Origin: JAENVU01 sp046598395
GTDB taxonomy: Bacteria > Actinomycetota > Acidimicrobiia > IMCC26256 > JAENVU01
Direction: 5' to 3'
Assembly (NCBI GenBank): GCA_046598395.1
Contig: JBKJIQ010000012.1
Location: forward strand, 40,009-104,008
DNA: 64,000 bases
The notes beneath the pieces were generated by a model. The model was not told the DNA's origin. It saw only the letters and a program-made list of their open reading frames with translations, and did no database searches. Both the position numbers and the translations under genes were made by a program. How positions within the stretch are numbered: the stretch's first letter is position 1; every line of letters starts with the position of its first letter. Positions 18,267-27,232 of the stretch are shown here, piece by piece.

Positions 18267-19796
18267 GTGGCGGCCGAGAAAGTGCGATTGCGTATTGGCA
18301 ATCTGGCCAAGGCGGTGCTGGTCACCGGTCAGGCGTACCAGGATCCGAAGGATGCCCTCAACGAGTTTGTCTCCAACGCCGCCGACGAATACACCGAGAC
18401 CGGCCAACGGGGTCAGCGGATACGGATCGTGTTGCGCCGCAAAGGGAAGTATCCGATCATCGCGATCGATGATCTCGGACGAGGGATGGACTCGGATCGG
18501 CTGCGAGAGATCGCCCGCAACCTCTTTGAATCATCGAAGGTTGGTGACGGCCGGACGCTGGGCGAGAAGGCGATCGGGATTCTTGCGTTCCAACAACTCG
18601 GTGGTCGATGCGACATCGTGAGCTGTCCGGAAGGCAGCGTGACCACGTTCGCCTTGCGGCTGGAGCGCGGGAAGGCAGTTGCCGCCCTCGAGATGAACGA
18701 GCGGCGGCGTGCTCGCCAGGTGCCGGGCACCACGGTCTATCTCTCGGACCTGGATCCAGATGTCTTGAGGGTCCTGACGCAGCGCAAGGTGATCGATTAC
18801 CTGCGCCGTCGGCGCGGGGCGGCGCTCGCGCGCGGCGACTATTCCATCGAGGTGGTCGAGGGTCGGCGGAGCGAGATCGTGACACCCGAAGCGCCCGACG
18901 GTGTCAAGCTGGCGCTCCCCTCCCGTCCCACGCTGTGGGGCAACATCGAGTTTTCGATTTACGTGGCGCCCGACGTGGACAAACACCGACGAGTCTCGGT
19001 CGTCGGTCGTGCGGGAACAACCATTGTCGACGACCTCTGTGATGTGGAGGAGCTCGATCGACCTCCATGGTCGAGCGATCAGCTTTCCGGTCAAGTGGTC
19101 TTCGAGTCGCTCCAGCAATCGGCGGGCCGCCGTGCGATCCTGCGCGACCGAGATGCGTTCCCGGTCTTTCTCGACGCATTGGCTGCAATCGAGCCGATCG
19201 TGGCCCGAACGATCGAGCGTGTGGCGCGCGAGGTCGACGCCCAGACTGCCGACCGACTCTCGGACACTGTGCGCAAGATCTTCGGCCGCGTGCTCAAAGA
19301 GCTGGCTGACCTGGAGAACCCGATGCACACGCCGGTCGGCTCCGTTCCGGGGGTCGGAGGGCTGCTCGACCCAGGAACTCCAGGCGGCGGTGCGGAACCG
19401 AACCACGATGACCGGGCCGACCGTGAGCCGCCAACGATGTCGGATCTCGCACCGGATCCAACGCAGTCAGACAATCCGATCGAGCCGAGGTCAGATCCAG
19501 AAGCGAGGCCGGATCGAACACGATCGCGCGGATTGCCGAGCATCGAAGTTGATCCAAACCCAGGCCCTGATCGGTCGCGTTTCGATGTGGAGGCCGGACG
19601 GGTGCTGTATAGCGACCGGCATCCGGATTACCTGTTCGTCAAGGACGACGAAGCGGGATTGCTCGACTATCTCGCCACGCTCGTCGCGAAGGAATACGTC
19701 GTTTACAACAACCCACGCTCGTCGCCGCCGGAGTTGGCGGAGGAGATGGTGAGGATGTTGGTACGGGTCCGGCGCCACCTACCGAAACGCCGCTGA
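18267..19796 (+). CDS. GHKL (Hsp90/MutL-type) ATPase of unknown role
   Basis: 509 residues from a GTG. The N-terminal Bergerat ATP fold is clear: N-box LNEFVSNAADEY (about 31-42), G1 DDLGRGMD (about 71-78), and a lid/G2-like LGEKAIGILAF (about 98-108). A middle transducer-like domain follows to about residue 365. A Pro/Asp-rich linker (about 370-435) then leads to a compact C-terminal domain ending in LVRVRRHLPKRR. There is no kinase, topoisomerase or MutL endonuclease motif, and no partner gene next to it. A stand-alone Hsp90-like or MORC-like ATPase is the safest description. Confidence 0.75.
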   Translation: MAAEKVRLRIGNLAKAVLVTGQAYQDPKDALNEFVSNAADEYTETGQRGQRIRIVLRRKGKYPIIAIDDLGRGMDSDRLREIARNLFESSKVGDGRTLGEKAIGILAFQQLGGRCDIVSCPEGSVTTFALRLERGKAVAALEMNERRRARQVPGTTVYLSDLDPDVLRVLTQRKVIDYLRRRRGAALARGDYSIEVVEGRRSEIVTPEAPDGVKLALPSRPTLWGNIEFSIYVAPDVDKHRRVSVVGRAGTTIVDDLCDVEELDRPPWSSDQLSGQVVFESLQQSAGRRAILRDRDAFPVFLDALAAIEPIVARTIERVAREVDAQTADRLSDTVRKIFGRVLKELADLENPMHTPVGSVPGVGGLLDPGTPGGGAEPNHDDRADREPPTMSDLAPDPTQSDNPIEPRSDPEARPDRTRSRGLPSIEVDPNPGPDRSRFDVEAGRVLYSDRHPDYLFVKDDEAGLLDYLATLVAKEYVVYNNPRSSPPELAEEMVRMLVRVRRHLPKRR

Positions 19797-19840
19797 CGTC
19801 CCGTCTTGTGGGCGGCTTCCTGGTTCGCTCAGGATGAGGA

Positions 19841-20929
19841 TCAGCAGATGGCGGCGCGGCTGGAGAGTCCGATGCCACGGCGTCCTTGGCGCAGGATGTG
19901 GGCGTCGAGGCCGTTGGTGAGGTAGGCGAACGAGATGCCCGACTCAGGATCGGCCCATGCGATCTGACCGCCCGCACCATTGTGGCCGAAGGTTCGCGGC
20001 GACTGCGTGTGGCCGAAGCCGCGCAGGTTGGCCTTGCCGTCGTCACCCGCGATCACCACGCCGAGGCCGCGGTTCGCGGGCACCTGCGTCCAGCGATCCG
20101 GCTTGGTGTTGCGGACGTGTCCCGTGGCGTTCGCGAGGATGTCGGGATTCCAGATGCCCTCCTGGTTGTGCAGGAGGGCCTGGTAGAAGGTGACCACATC
20201 GGCCGCAGTCATGATGCCACCGCCACCCGGATGGCCCACCGGGCGGTGATCGTCCTGGCTGAGGGTGATCAGGCCCTCAGGTGTCACCGTCGAAACTGGC
20301 AGCTGGCGAACTCCGAGCGCGGCTTCGAGTTCGTCGGGTGTGGCTTCCTCACCCACGGCCACGACCGGTGCAATCGCCGCGGATGTTCCGAGGACGCGGT
20401 CCTTGATGCCGACGGGTCGCGTGACCCGTTCCTCCAACAGGTCGCGATAGTCGCCGCCCGTGACCCGGTCGATGATCTCCACCAACACCCAGTGTGCGGA
20501 CTCGGGGTGGTACTCGTAAGTGGAATCGGGTTCCCAGTTGAGCTTCCACTCGGCCATACGCGCGACCCGGCCTTCGCGGGTGAACACGGCCGGCGCGCCG
20601 AGCGGCGCGTGAGGAAAGCCGGACGTATGGAGCATCACCTGTTCCACGGTGATCACGTCCTTGCCGTTCGGTGCGAACTCGGGGATGTAGTCGACGACTC
20701 GCTTCGAGACATCGATGAGACCTTCGCCGATCAAGATCCAGAAGAGCGACGCGACGAACGCCTTGGTTGCGGAGTACACGATGTAACGCGTGTCGGTGGT
20801 GGCCTCCCCGAATGCCTCGAAGAGCTCGAGCTCGCCGTTGCGGGCGATCGCGAGTTGGCAGCTGGGGAGCAGACCGGCGTCGATCTCTTGGTGAGCGCGG
20901 GCGAGAAGGGCGTCGATCTCAGGCGTCAT
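19841..20929 (-). CDS. Serine hydrolase of the beta-lactamase/class C family
   Basis: 362 residues from the ATG at 20929. The SxxK motif is S53-A-T-K56; a YxS/N-like tyrosine is probably in YEYHPESAHW (about residue 140). A late HNGAGGQIAW provides the HxG equivalent of the KTG motif. These proteins include esterases, D-aminopeptidases and other hydrolases more often than true beta-lactamases. No signal peptide is seen, so the protein is probably cytoplasmic. The open frame extends upstream but that part lies antisense to the sulfatase gene and is rejected. Confidence 0.87.
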   Translation of the reverse strand: MTPEIDALLARAHQEIDAGLLPSCQLAIARNGELELFEAFGEATTDTRYIVYSATKAFVASLFWILIGEGLIDVSKRVVDYIPEFAPNGKDVITVEQVMLHTSGFPHAPLGAPAVFTREGRVARMAEWKLNWEPDSTYEYHPESAHWVLVEIIDRVTGGDYRDLLEERVTRPVGIKDRVLGTSAAIAPVVAVGEEATPDELEAALGVRQLPVSTVTPEGLITLSQDDHRPVGHPGGGGIMTAADVVTFYQALLHNQEGIWNPDILANATGHVRNTKPDRWTQVPANRGLGVVIAGDDGKANLRGFGHTQSPRTFGHNGAGGQIAWADPESGISFAYLTNGLDAHILRQGRRGIGLSSRAAIC

Positions 20930-20986
20930 TCCCACAGCCTGACCGTAGGTAGCACGTACCCACAAGATGGGTGAGAGGATGCGGCC

Positions 20987-22492
20987 ATGCCTGGGCCTCG
21001 CAATGCCGTGGTGATCCTGCTCGACAGCCTGAACCGTCACATGCTCAGTGCCTACGGCGGTGGCGAGTTCGCCACGCCGAACCTCGACCGGTTCGCGGGT
21101 CGCTCGGTACGGTTCGATCGCCATTACACCGGCTCGTTGCCGTGTATGCCGGCGCGCCATGACCTGCTGTGTGGTGCGCTCGATTTCCTGTGGAAGCCGT
21201 GGGGCTCGGTAGAACTTTGGGAGGAACCGATCACGGTGCCGTTGCGGCGCGCCGGTGTGGTCACCAAACTCGTCTCGGACCATCCGCATCTGTTCGAAAC
21301 CGGCGGCGAGAACTACCACGTCGATTTCGGCGCGTGGGATTACCAACGCGGCCACGAATCGGATCCGTGGCGTACCCGTTCGGATCCGTCGTGGCTCGGA
21401 GTGCCCAGCTTTGGCCGGGGCGAGATGCCCTATGACCGGTCACGGGGTTGGTTCGCGAATGCGGAGGACTTCCCTGGCCCTCGCACGATGCGGGCGGCGG
21501 CTCGATGGTTGACCGACGAAGCGCCGGCCGATACGCCGTTCTTCCTGTTGGTGGACGAGTTCGATCCGCACGAGCCGTTCGACACGCCGGAGCCCTACGC
21601 ATCGATGTACGACACGGATTGGGACGGACCGCATCTCATCTGGCCGCCCTACACCGACGGTGCGATCGCGAATGGCGTGATCACCGAACGCGAAGGCCGA
21701 CAGATCCGTGCGCAGTACGGCGCCAACCTCACGATGATCGACGCGTGGTTCGGGTCGGTCCTCGATGCCCTTGATTCCACCGATCGATGGAACGACACCG
21801 CGGTGGTGGTCTGTACCGATCACGGCCACTACCTCGGCGAACGCGACATCTGGGGCAAGCCCGCGGTGCCGGCCTATGAACCGCTCGGTCATATCCCGCT
21901 CATGATCGCGTGGCCCGGCGTTGCGCCCGGATCCCGCGATGCGCTCACCACCACCGTGGATCTGCACGCGACCCTTGCCGATCTCTTCGGAGTTTTGGTG
22001 GAACACCAAACGCATGGCGTTTCTCTGGTTCCCGTGCTCGACGACACCACTGCATCGGTGCGTGACCACGCGCTCGGTGGTGTGTGGGGCCGAGAGGTAC
22101 AGCTCGTGACCGACGACGGTTGGAAGTACGCCGCCGCGCCAGTGGGCGACAACGCTCCACTGTCGATGTGGTCGAACCGCTGGTCGACCATGCCCGTGGT
22201 GTCGTATCCCGATCTCCAGATGCCTAAGCCCGACGGCCGAGCGGTGCTCGATCGCATGCCGGGTTCGAGCGTGCCGGTGATTCGCCAACCCTTCGGAGCC
22301 GGCGATCCACTGCCCTTCTGGGCCTACGGGCCGTTCAGCGGCAGCCACGGGTTCGCAGTGGGCGACGACCCATCCGAGTCTCGCGATCTCGCGGGGACCG
22401 AGGTGGAGACTGACCTGCGCGCCCGCTTGCGTGATGCGCTTCACGACGTCTCCGCGCCGGTCGACCAGCTCGCCCGCCTCGGGCTCGATTGA
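20987..22492 (+). CDS. Sulfatase (formylglycine-dependent)
   Basis: 501 residues. The start of the alkaline-phosphatase-like fold is NAVVILLDSLNRHMLSAYGG, with metal ligand Asp13. The sulfatase signature C53-M-P-A-R57 would have its Cys converted to formylglycine by a sulfatase-maturating enzyme, which is not in this window. Later metal ligands are in VVVCTDHGHYLGE. No signal peptide, which suggests an intracellular substrate. A sulfotransferase lies 500 bases downstream on the other strand. Confidence 0.9.
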   Translation: MPGPRNAVVILLDSLNRHMLSAYGGGEFATPNLDRFAGRSVRFDRHYTGSLPCMPARHDLLCGALDFLWKPWGSVELWEEPITVPLRRAGVVTKLVSDHPHLFETGGENYHVDFGAWDYQRGHESDPWRTRSDPSWLGVPSFGRGEMPYDRSRGWFANAEDFPGPRTMRAAARWLTDEAPADTPFFLLVDEFDPHEPFDTPEPYASMYDTDWDGPHLIWPPYTDGAIANGVITEREGRQIRAQYGANLTMIDAWFGSVLDALDSTDRWNDTAVVVCTDHGHYLGERDIWGKPAVPAYEPLGHIPLMIAWPGVAPGSRDALTTTVDLHATLADLFGVLVEHQTHGVSLVPVLDDTTASVRDHALGGVWGREVQLVTDDGWKYAAAPVGDNAPLSMWSNRWSTMPVVSYPDLQMPKPDGRAVLDRMPGSSVPVIRQPFGAGDPLPFWAYGPFSGSHGFAVGDDPSESRDLAGTEVETDLRARLRDALHDVSAPVDQLARLGLD

Positions 22493-22587
22493 CTCTGGCT
22501 CAGACGGAGTGTCCCACCTCCGTGCAATGCTGGTGATGAACTTCCTCGCCGCTTCCCCGGCCGAATACCCCGAACCGGAGATCTACG

Positions 22588-22989
22588 ATGGCGATTGATG
22601 AACGGACGCGACACGAGATGTACTCGGGTCTTGAAGAGAAGTTGGGTTCCCCTGTGGCCGATGCACTGATGGCGCACTTGCCTCCCGTGGGCTGGGCCGA
22701 CGTTGCTACCAAACAGGACATCGCCGCGCTCGAAGCGGTGACGCGCCTCGAGATCGGTTCGATCGAGCACGATGTTGGGTCTCTGAAACAGGCGGTTGCG
22801 TCGGTCAAAGACGAAGTTGCGTCGGTGAAGCAGGACCTTGCGTCGGTGAAGCAGGACGTTGCGTCGGTGAAGCAGGACCTCGTTGTGGTCAATGAGCGCC
22901 TCGCAGAGATACACCGGCTCATGCTGTGGTTGTTCTCGACCCAGCTCGCGCTCACAGGCCTGATGATCGGCATCGCCAAGGTCACGTAA
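22588..22989 (+). CDS. Small coiled-coil protein with C-terminal membrane helix
   Basis: 133 residues, not recognised as a named family. The N-terminal 60 residues are acidic and helical. A run of five seven-residue units (consensus ASVKQDL) at about residues 64-98 predicts a parallel coiled coil. One hydrophobic helix (LMLWLFSTQLALTGLMIGIA) at the C-terminus should anchor it in the membrane. The stop overlaps the end of the convergent sulfotransferase gene by eight bases. Similar small tail-anchored coiled-coil proteins are common in bacteria with no assigned role. Confidence 0.7.
   Translation: MAIDERTRHEMYSGLEEKLGSPVADALMAHLPPVGWADVATKQDIAALEAVTRLEIGSIEHDVGSLKQAVASVKDEVASVKQDLASVKQDVASVKQDLVVVNERLAEIHRLMLWLFSTQLALTGLMIGIAKVT
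22777..22881 (+). repeat. 21-bp tandem repeats coding for coiled-coil heptads
   Basis: Five 21-base units in frame, the last three almost identical (GCGTCGGTGAAGCAGGAC plus CTT, GTT or CTC), the first two more diverged. Because 21 is a multiple of three, unit gain or loss would lengthen or shorten the coiled coil by one heptad without breaking the frame. Confidence 0.9.
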
Positions 22990-23950
22990 CCCGATGGCTC
23001 GGCAGTGTCTCACCCCCTCGATTGAGGCCGATCGCGGCGCGACCGCCTTCGAGCCACTGGCGGAGCTCCGGGTCGAGCGTTGCCGCGGCGGCGTCATACA
23101 TCGCGAGGTCGTCGTCGGTGAGCACGTCGCGCCAGCGGCCGTTCTCACCCTTGTAGAAGAACCGCGCTGCGCCGCCCACGAAGCCCATGGCCATCGGATC
23201 GTCGGTGCCGCGGGCTTCTTCGCGCATCGCGTCGAGTCCAACCGTGTCCAGGATGGTCGGCATCGCGCCGTCGTCGATCTCGATGTCGAGGTACTCCGCG
23301 ATGCGCCGGATCTCCGTTTCGGGGTCGGCCAACAAGTCGCCGAAGTGAACGAACAACACGTTGTCGAGTTCGCGCGATTCCCACCACGTGGACAGGTGAT
23401 GGTGGTGTGACCAGTACGGCCAGCCATCGGGCTCCCAGTCGAACCAACCTTCGCCGATCCAGCGAGGCCAGAGCTCCTCGGGAGTTGGCGGACATCGAGG
23501 GAACTCCGGCCCGACCCGCTCGGAGTCGTTCAGCAACTCCATCATCAGGTCCGTTTGCGCGGCGTAGTGGTTGAACAGAGACATGAAGACGTCGCGCGTG
23601 TCGCGTCCCACCACGATGTACTTGGTCTGTGGGTAATAGGGCAACCCATCGGCCGCCAGGTGGCTCTTGACGAAGCGGCGGTGAGCCTGAGCTTCGACGT
23701 TGGTCAAGGTCATCTCGATCGGCCCCATGAAGCGCGCGTCAATCCACGGTGAGATCTGGTTCAGATCGGCGTACAGCGGCGGCGGCCCCAGGACGAGCGC
23801 GGCCACGATTCGCTGCGTCCATGTGGTTCCGGCCTTGTACGCGGTGGTGATGATGATGTCGTCGTCACGCGGGACGAACCCGTTCCACCGAGTGCTGTCG
23901 AGATGATGGTTCTGGTAGGTGCGCGTGCGTTCCGGGATCGATCGTGACAT
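22982..23950 (-). CDS. Sulfotransferase (PAPS-dependent)
   Basis: 322 residues. The 5'-phosphosulfate loop is in TAYKAGTTWTQRI near the N-terminus and the 3'-phosphate-binding region in KYIVVGRDTRDVFMSLFNHY, both typical of cytosolic-type sulfotransferases. FVHFGDLLADPETEIRRIAEYLDI is the usual C-terminal region. It would transfer sulfate to a hydroxyl or amine of an unknown small molecule. A GTG codon just before the chosen ATG is also possible. It may act opposite to the nearby sulfatase. Confidence 0.88.
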   Translation of the reverse strand: MSRSIPERTRTYQNHHLDSTRWNGFVPRDDDIIITTAYKAGTTWTQRIVAALVLGPPPLYADLNQISPWIDARFMGPIEMTLTNVEAQAHRRFVKSHLAADGLPYYPQTKYIVVGRDTRDVFMSLFNHYAAQTDLMMELLNDSERVGPEFPRCPPTPEELWPRWIGEGWFDWEPDGWPYWSHHHHLSTWWESRELDNVLFVHFGDLLADPETEIRRIAEYLDIEIDDGAMPTILDTVGLDAMREEARGTDDPMAMGFVGGAARFFYKGENGRWRDVLTDDDLAMYDAAAATLDPELRQWLEGGRAAIGLNRGGETLPSHRVT

Positions 23951-24221
23951 CACCGGAGTCTGTCAGGGCGCGGCGTTCTCCGGAGACCAGATGCTGTGGA
24001 AAGTTCTTTGTAAATATAGGTTTTCCGGCTGCAAAGGAACGGGTGTTCGTGTGCAGCACTCAGACCCGGTTCGGACTGCATTCGTGGTCGGGACGCATGG
24101 CCTTGTTCCTTCTGGAGCCGCACGACGATCGATGTCAACGTGGTTCGAAGGGATGCGCGCATAGAGGCTGGAGGTAACACTGAGATCGCAGCCGATCCGG
24201 TTTCGCGTCCTGCGGGCTGCG
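23951..24221. other. Intergenic region with an AT-rich core
   Basis: No gene seen. Bases 23998-24040 are clearly richer in A and T than the surrounding DNA (TTCTTTGTAAATATAGG), as expected for a promoter of the leftward sulfotransferase or rightward DUF222 gene, or for a foreign insertion point. GGAGG at about 24170 is followed at once by stop codons and does not serve an obvious start. Confidence 0.35.
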
Positions 24222-25195
24222 GTGCGGTCGGTGGCATCGGTCGATCTCACCGAACTTGCCGACGCGGCGATCGCCGCCGACTTGGTGAGCCTCCGCCGTT
24301 CGATGGATCGCCTGGATGGTGTGTTTGCAGCGTGGTCGGTCGCGGCGCAGGGCCGAGGGATCGGGTTGGCCGATGGGCATGGGTCGATTGCGGCGTGGCT
24401 GGGATGGAAGACCGGCATGCGACGAAGCACGATGAATCACGTATTGCGGGTGGGTGAAGCCGCGGAACTGTTGGCCGAGGCCGAGGCCGGGGCCGCGTGG
24501 CGCGCCGCTGAGATCAACACGGGAGCGATGGAAGCAATCGCCGGCGCATGCGTCGACGGCCCCGACGATCAATTCAAGGGGTGCGAGCCCGAGCTGGTGA
24601 AGCTAGGTCGGGAAGGGAAACATTGGGCGTTGCGCCAAGCTGCGGCGCAGTTCCGTAACTATGCGCGCGGGGACGGGACCGCGCCGGAGGACGGTGATGG
24701 TTTGACGCTGCCGCCGTTGCTGGATGCGCGGTGCGCGGTGCGCGGTGCGCGGCGAGTTGTGGGGGTCAGCGGCGGAAATCGTGAAGACCGCGCTCGACGC
24801 GTTCATGGATCCCCCGGCCGACGGTGATGGTCGCACCGGAGCACAACGCCGTGCGGATGCGTTGGTGCGCGTCTGCGAGGTGGCCTTGGCGCGCGGCGTT
24901 GCCGCGTTTCGTGCAAAAGCGAATATCACCTTGCGTGGTCGATTGGGCCACGTTGCTCAACGGGGTGGTGGGGCGGATGGATGGGATGTTCACCGGCCCG
25001 CTGCGGGCTCGGGAGGTCGAACGGCTGCTGTGCGACGGTGAGGTGTCGCAGGTGGTGATGGAGGATCAGATCGTGCGAGTGTTCCGGCCCGATGGCCGCG
25101 AGCTGTCCCGCCATCCTTGGGCCGAAGAATTCGAACCGCACGGTGCTGATATCGAACTCGGCACAACCATGCGCCCGGAACCGATGCTGGTGTAG
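24222..25195 (+). pseudogene. DUF222 (13E12-type) gene broken by two frameshifts, no HNH domain left
   Basis: The first part reads in one frame from the GTG at 24222 (DUF222 features: LDGVFAAWSVAAQGRGI, SIAAWLGWKTGMRR, LRVGEAAELLAEA). At a four-copy 7-bp repeat (24725-24752) the frame is lost. The expected continuation GELWGSAAEIVKTALDAFMD is found one frame on, and a further slip near 24945 moves VVDWATLLNGVVGRMDG into the third frame, ending at 25195. Intact relatives carry a C-terminal HNH nuclease, often in mobile or repeated copies; none is visible here. Removing one 7-bp unit and one T restores a continuous reading frame. Confidence 0.8.
24725..24752 (+). repeat. Four tandem copies of TGCGCGG at the frameshift site
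   Basis: Exact 7-base units, four in a row, inside the DUF222 gene. With three copies the upstream and downstream frames would join as LLDARCAVRGELWGSAAE, which fits the family; with four they do not. Slippage is the simple explanation. Confidence 0.92.
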
Positions 25196-25316
25196 CGACC
25201 TCGCGGGTTCTGCTCCGTGTCTCGAGCCCAGGTGAGTACCGGATTCCCACAAATCGGGGGATCTACGCTCGGAGCCGTGCCGGGTCGGTCCGACTCCGCC
25301 TGATCGGGAGAGCGCA

Positions 25317-26480
25317 ATGCCTTCGTACACGCCGACGCCTCGTGACTTGTTCACCTTCGGACTCTGGACGGTGGGGAATCGTGGCCGTGATCCGTTCGGC
25401 CATGAGACTCGCCCGGCCCTCGATCCCGTGAGCATCGTGCGCCATCTCGCCGAACTCGGCGCGTACGGCGTGAACCTCCATGACGACGATCTCGTTCCAC
25501 CCGGCTCAACGGTGGCCGAGCGCGACCAAATCGTCACCGGATTCCAGCGCGCGCTCGAGGAACACGGGCTGCGCGTCCCCATGGCCACCACCAACCTCTT
25601 TTCGCAGCCGATCTTCAAGGACGGCGCGTTTACGGCGAACAACCCGAAGGTCCGACGGTTCGCGTTGCGCAAGACCATCGACGCGATTGATCTCGGGGCC
25701 GAGCTCGGGGCCGCGGTCTTCGTGATGTGGGGTGGTCGCGAAGGGATGGAATGCGACGCGGCGAAGGACGTCCCCGCGGCGCTGGATTGCTACGCCGAAG
25801 CAGTCAACGCGTGTTGCGCGTACATCACCGAGCGCGGCTACGCGATGGAAATCGCGATCGAGCCGAAGCCGAATGAACCGCGCGGCAACCTCTTGCTCCC
25901 TACCGTGGGCCACGCGCTCGCGTTCATTCGCGAACTCGAGTACCCGGAGATGGTGGGGGTGAACCCCGAGTTCGCCCACGAGACGATGAGCGGCTTGTCA
26001 TTCCATCACGCGGTCGCCCAAGCGTTGTGGGCCGACAAGCTCTTCCACATCGATCTCAACGGTCAGGCACCCGGAAAGTACGACCAGGACTTTCGCTTTG
26101 GCTCCGAGGGGATCAAGGACGCCTTCTATCTGGTGAAGCTGCTCGAAGAAGCGGAATGGCAAGGGATGCGCCACTTCGATGCGCACGCCTATCGCACCGA
26201 GGACGAAGCCGGCGTCTGGGACTTCGCTCGGGGTTGTATGCGCACGTACCTGATCTTGAAGGAGAAGGCGGAACAGTTCGCTGAGGACGCCGAAATCCAG
26301 GAGGCGCTGGCCACGGCCCAGGTCGATCAACTCGGGCTGCCCACATTGCCGGAACCAGCGGAGACTCGTTTCGCCACACTGCGCGCCGAGACGTTCGACG
26401 TCGAGCAGCTCGCGGCCTATGGCTACGGCCACGAACGGTTGGATCAACTCGTCACCGAGTTGCTCCTCGGCGTCCGGTAG
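25317..26480 (+). CDS. xylA: Xylose isomerase
   Basis: Converts D-xylose to D-xylulose, the first step of xylose use. At 387 residues it matches the short actinobacterial class. The catalytic His is H55 in VNLHDDDLVPPG; metal ligands lie in AIEPKPNEPRGN, NPEFAHET and FHIDLNGQ, and DFRFGSEGIKDAFY follows, all as in Streptomyces enzymes. GGGAGAGC precedes the ATG. It heads an operon with a methyltransferase and xylulokinase. Confidence 0.96.
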   Translation: MPSYTPTPRDLFTFGLWTVGNRGRDPFGHETRPALDPVSIVRHLAELGAYGVNLHDDDLVPPGSTVAERDQIVTGFQRALEEHGLRVPMATTNLFSQPIFKDGAFTANNPKVRRFALRKTIDAIDLGAELGAAVFVMWGGREGMECDAAKDVPAALDCYAEAVNACCAYITERGYAMEIAIEPKPNEPRGNLLLPTVGHALAFIRELEYPEMVGVNPEFAHETMSGLSFHHAVAQALWADKLFHIDLNGQAPGKYDQDFRFGSEGIKDAFYLVKLLEEAEWQGMRHFDAHAYRTEDEAGVWDFARGCMRTYLILKEKAEQFAEDAEIQEALATAQVDQLGLPTLPEPAETRFATLRAETFDVEQLAAYGYGHERLDQLVTELLLGVR

Positions 26481-26483
26481 CTC

Positions 26484-27230
26484 ATGACCGAGTTCGACCA
26501 CAGAGGGTCGTCGCTCACCGACGCGTGGGACGAGCAGGCGGAGGCGTGGATTCGGTGGGCGCGTACGCCCAACCACGACGACTACTACCACCTCTACAAC
26601 CTGCCGCGGTTTCTCGAGTTGATTCCTGCACCGGGTCGGCTCACGCTTGACGTCGGCGCCGGCGAGGGTCGGTTGGCTCGGGTGCTGCGCGATCTCGGGC
26701 ATCGGGTCGTGTGCGTTGAGCCGTCGGGCGCTCTCGCCCGAGCGGCGCGTCAGGTGGAGCCAGAGATCGCGATCGTCCAGGCGAACGGTGCGGCCATCCC
26801 GATCGCGACCGGAGCTGCCGATCTGGTGGTGTGCTTCATGGTGCTCCAGGACGTCGACGACCTGGTCGGCGTGGTCGCAGAGCTCGCTCGAGTGTTGGTG
26901 CCCGACGGTGTCGTGTGCGCGGCGATCGTGCACCCGATGGTGTCGAGCGGGTTCTTCGATCCAGCGGAGCCCTTGCTGTATGTCGGGCGGTATCTCGACG
27001 TGATGCGCAACGAGTTCGCCATGGAACGTGACGGTGTGCCGTTTACCTTTCACTCCGCGCACCGTCCCGTCGAGCAGTACTCACGCGCCTTCGAGCATGC
27101 CGGATTGATGATCGAGGCAATCCGAGAGCCTCGGCTGTCGGAGGAGCATGTGGCCGCGCGTCCCGGGCTGGCCCGCCACCGACTCCTGCCGAACTTTCTG
27201 TACTTCGGACTCCGGAAACGGCGAGGCTGA
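26484..27230 (+). CDS. Class I SAM-dependent methyltransferase
   Basis: 248 residues. Motif I is LTLDVGAGEGRLARVL (about residues 53-68), with the acidic motif II residue in VVCVEPSG and the motif IV region ADLVVCFMVLQDVDD. It is typical of UbiE/COQ5-like or other small-molecule methyltransferases. It lies three bases after xylA and two before xylB, which is an unusual position; no link with xylose metabolism is known to me, so its substrate is unknown. Confidence 0.88.
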   Translation: MTEFDHRGSSLTDAWDEQAEAWIRWARTPNHDDYYHLYNLPRFLELIPAPGRLTLDVGAGEGRLARVLRDLGHRVVCVEPSGALARAARQVEPEIAIVQANGAAIPIATGAADLVVCFMVLQDVDDLVGVVAELARVLVPDGVVCAAIVHPMVSSGFFDPAEPLLYVGRYLDVMRNEFAMERDGVPFTFHSAHRPVEQYSRAFEHAGLMIEAIREPRLSEEHVAARPGLARHRLLPNFLYFGLRKRRG

Positions 27231-27232
27231 GG

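Noticed and set aside
24130..24160. tRNA-like GGTTCGAA
   Set aside because: Flanking bases do not fold into a cloverleaf.
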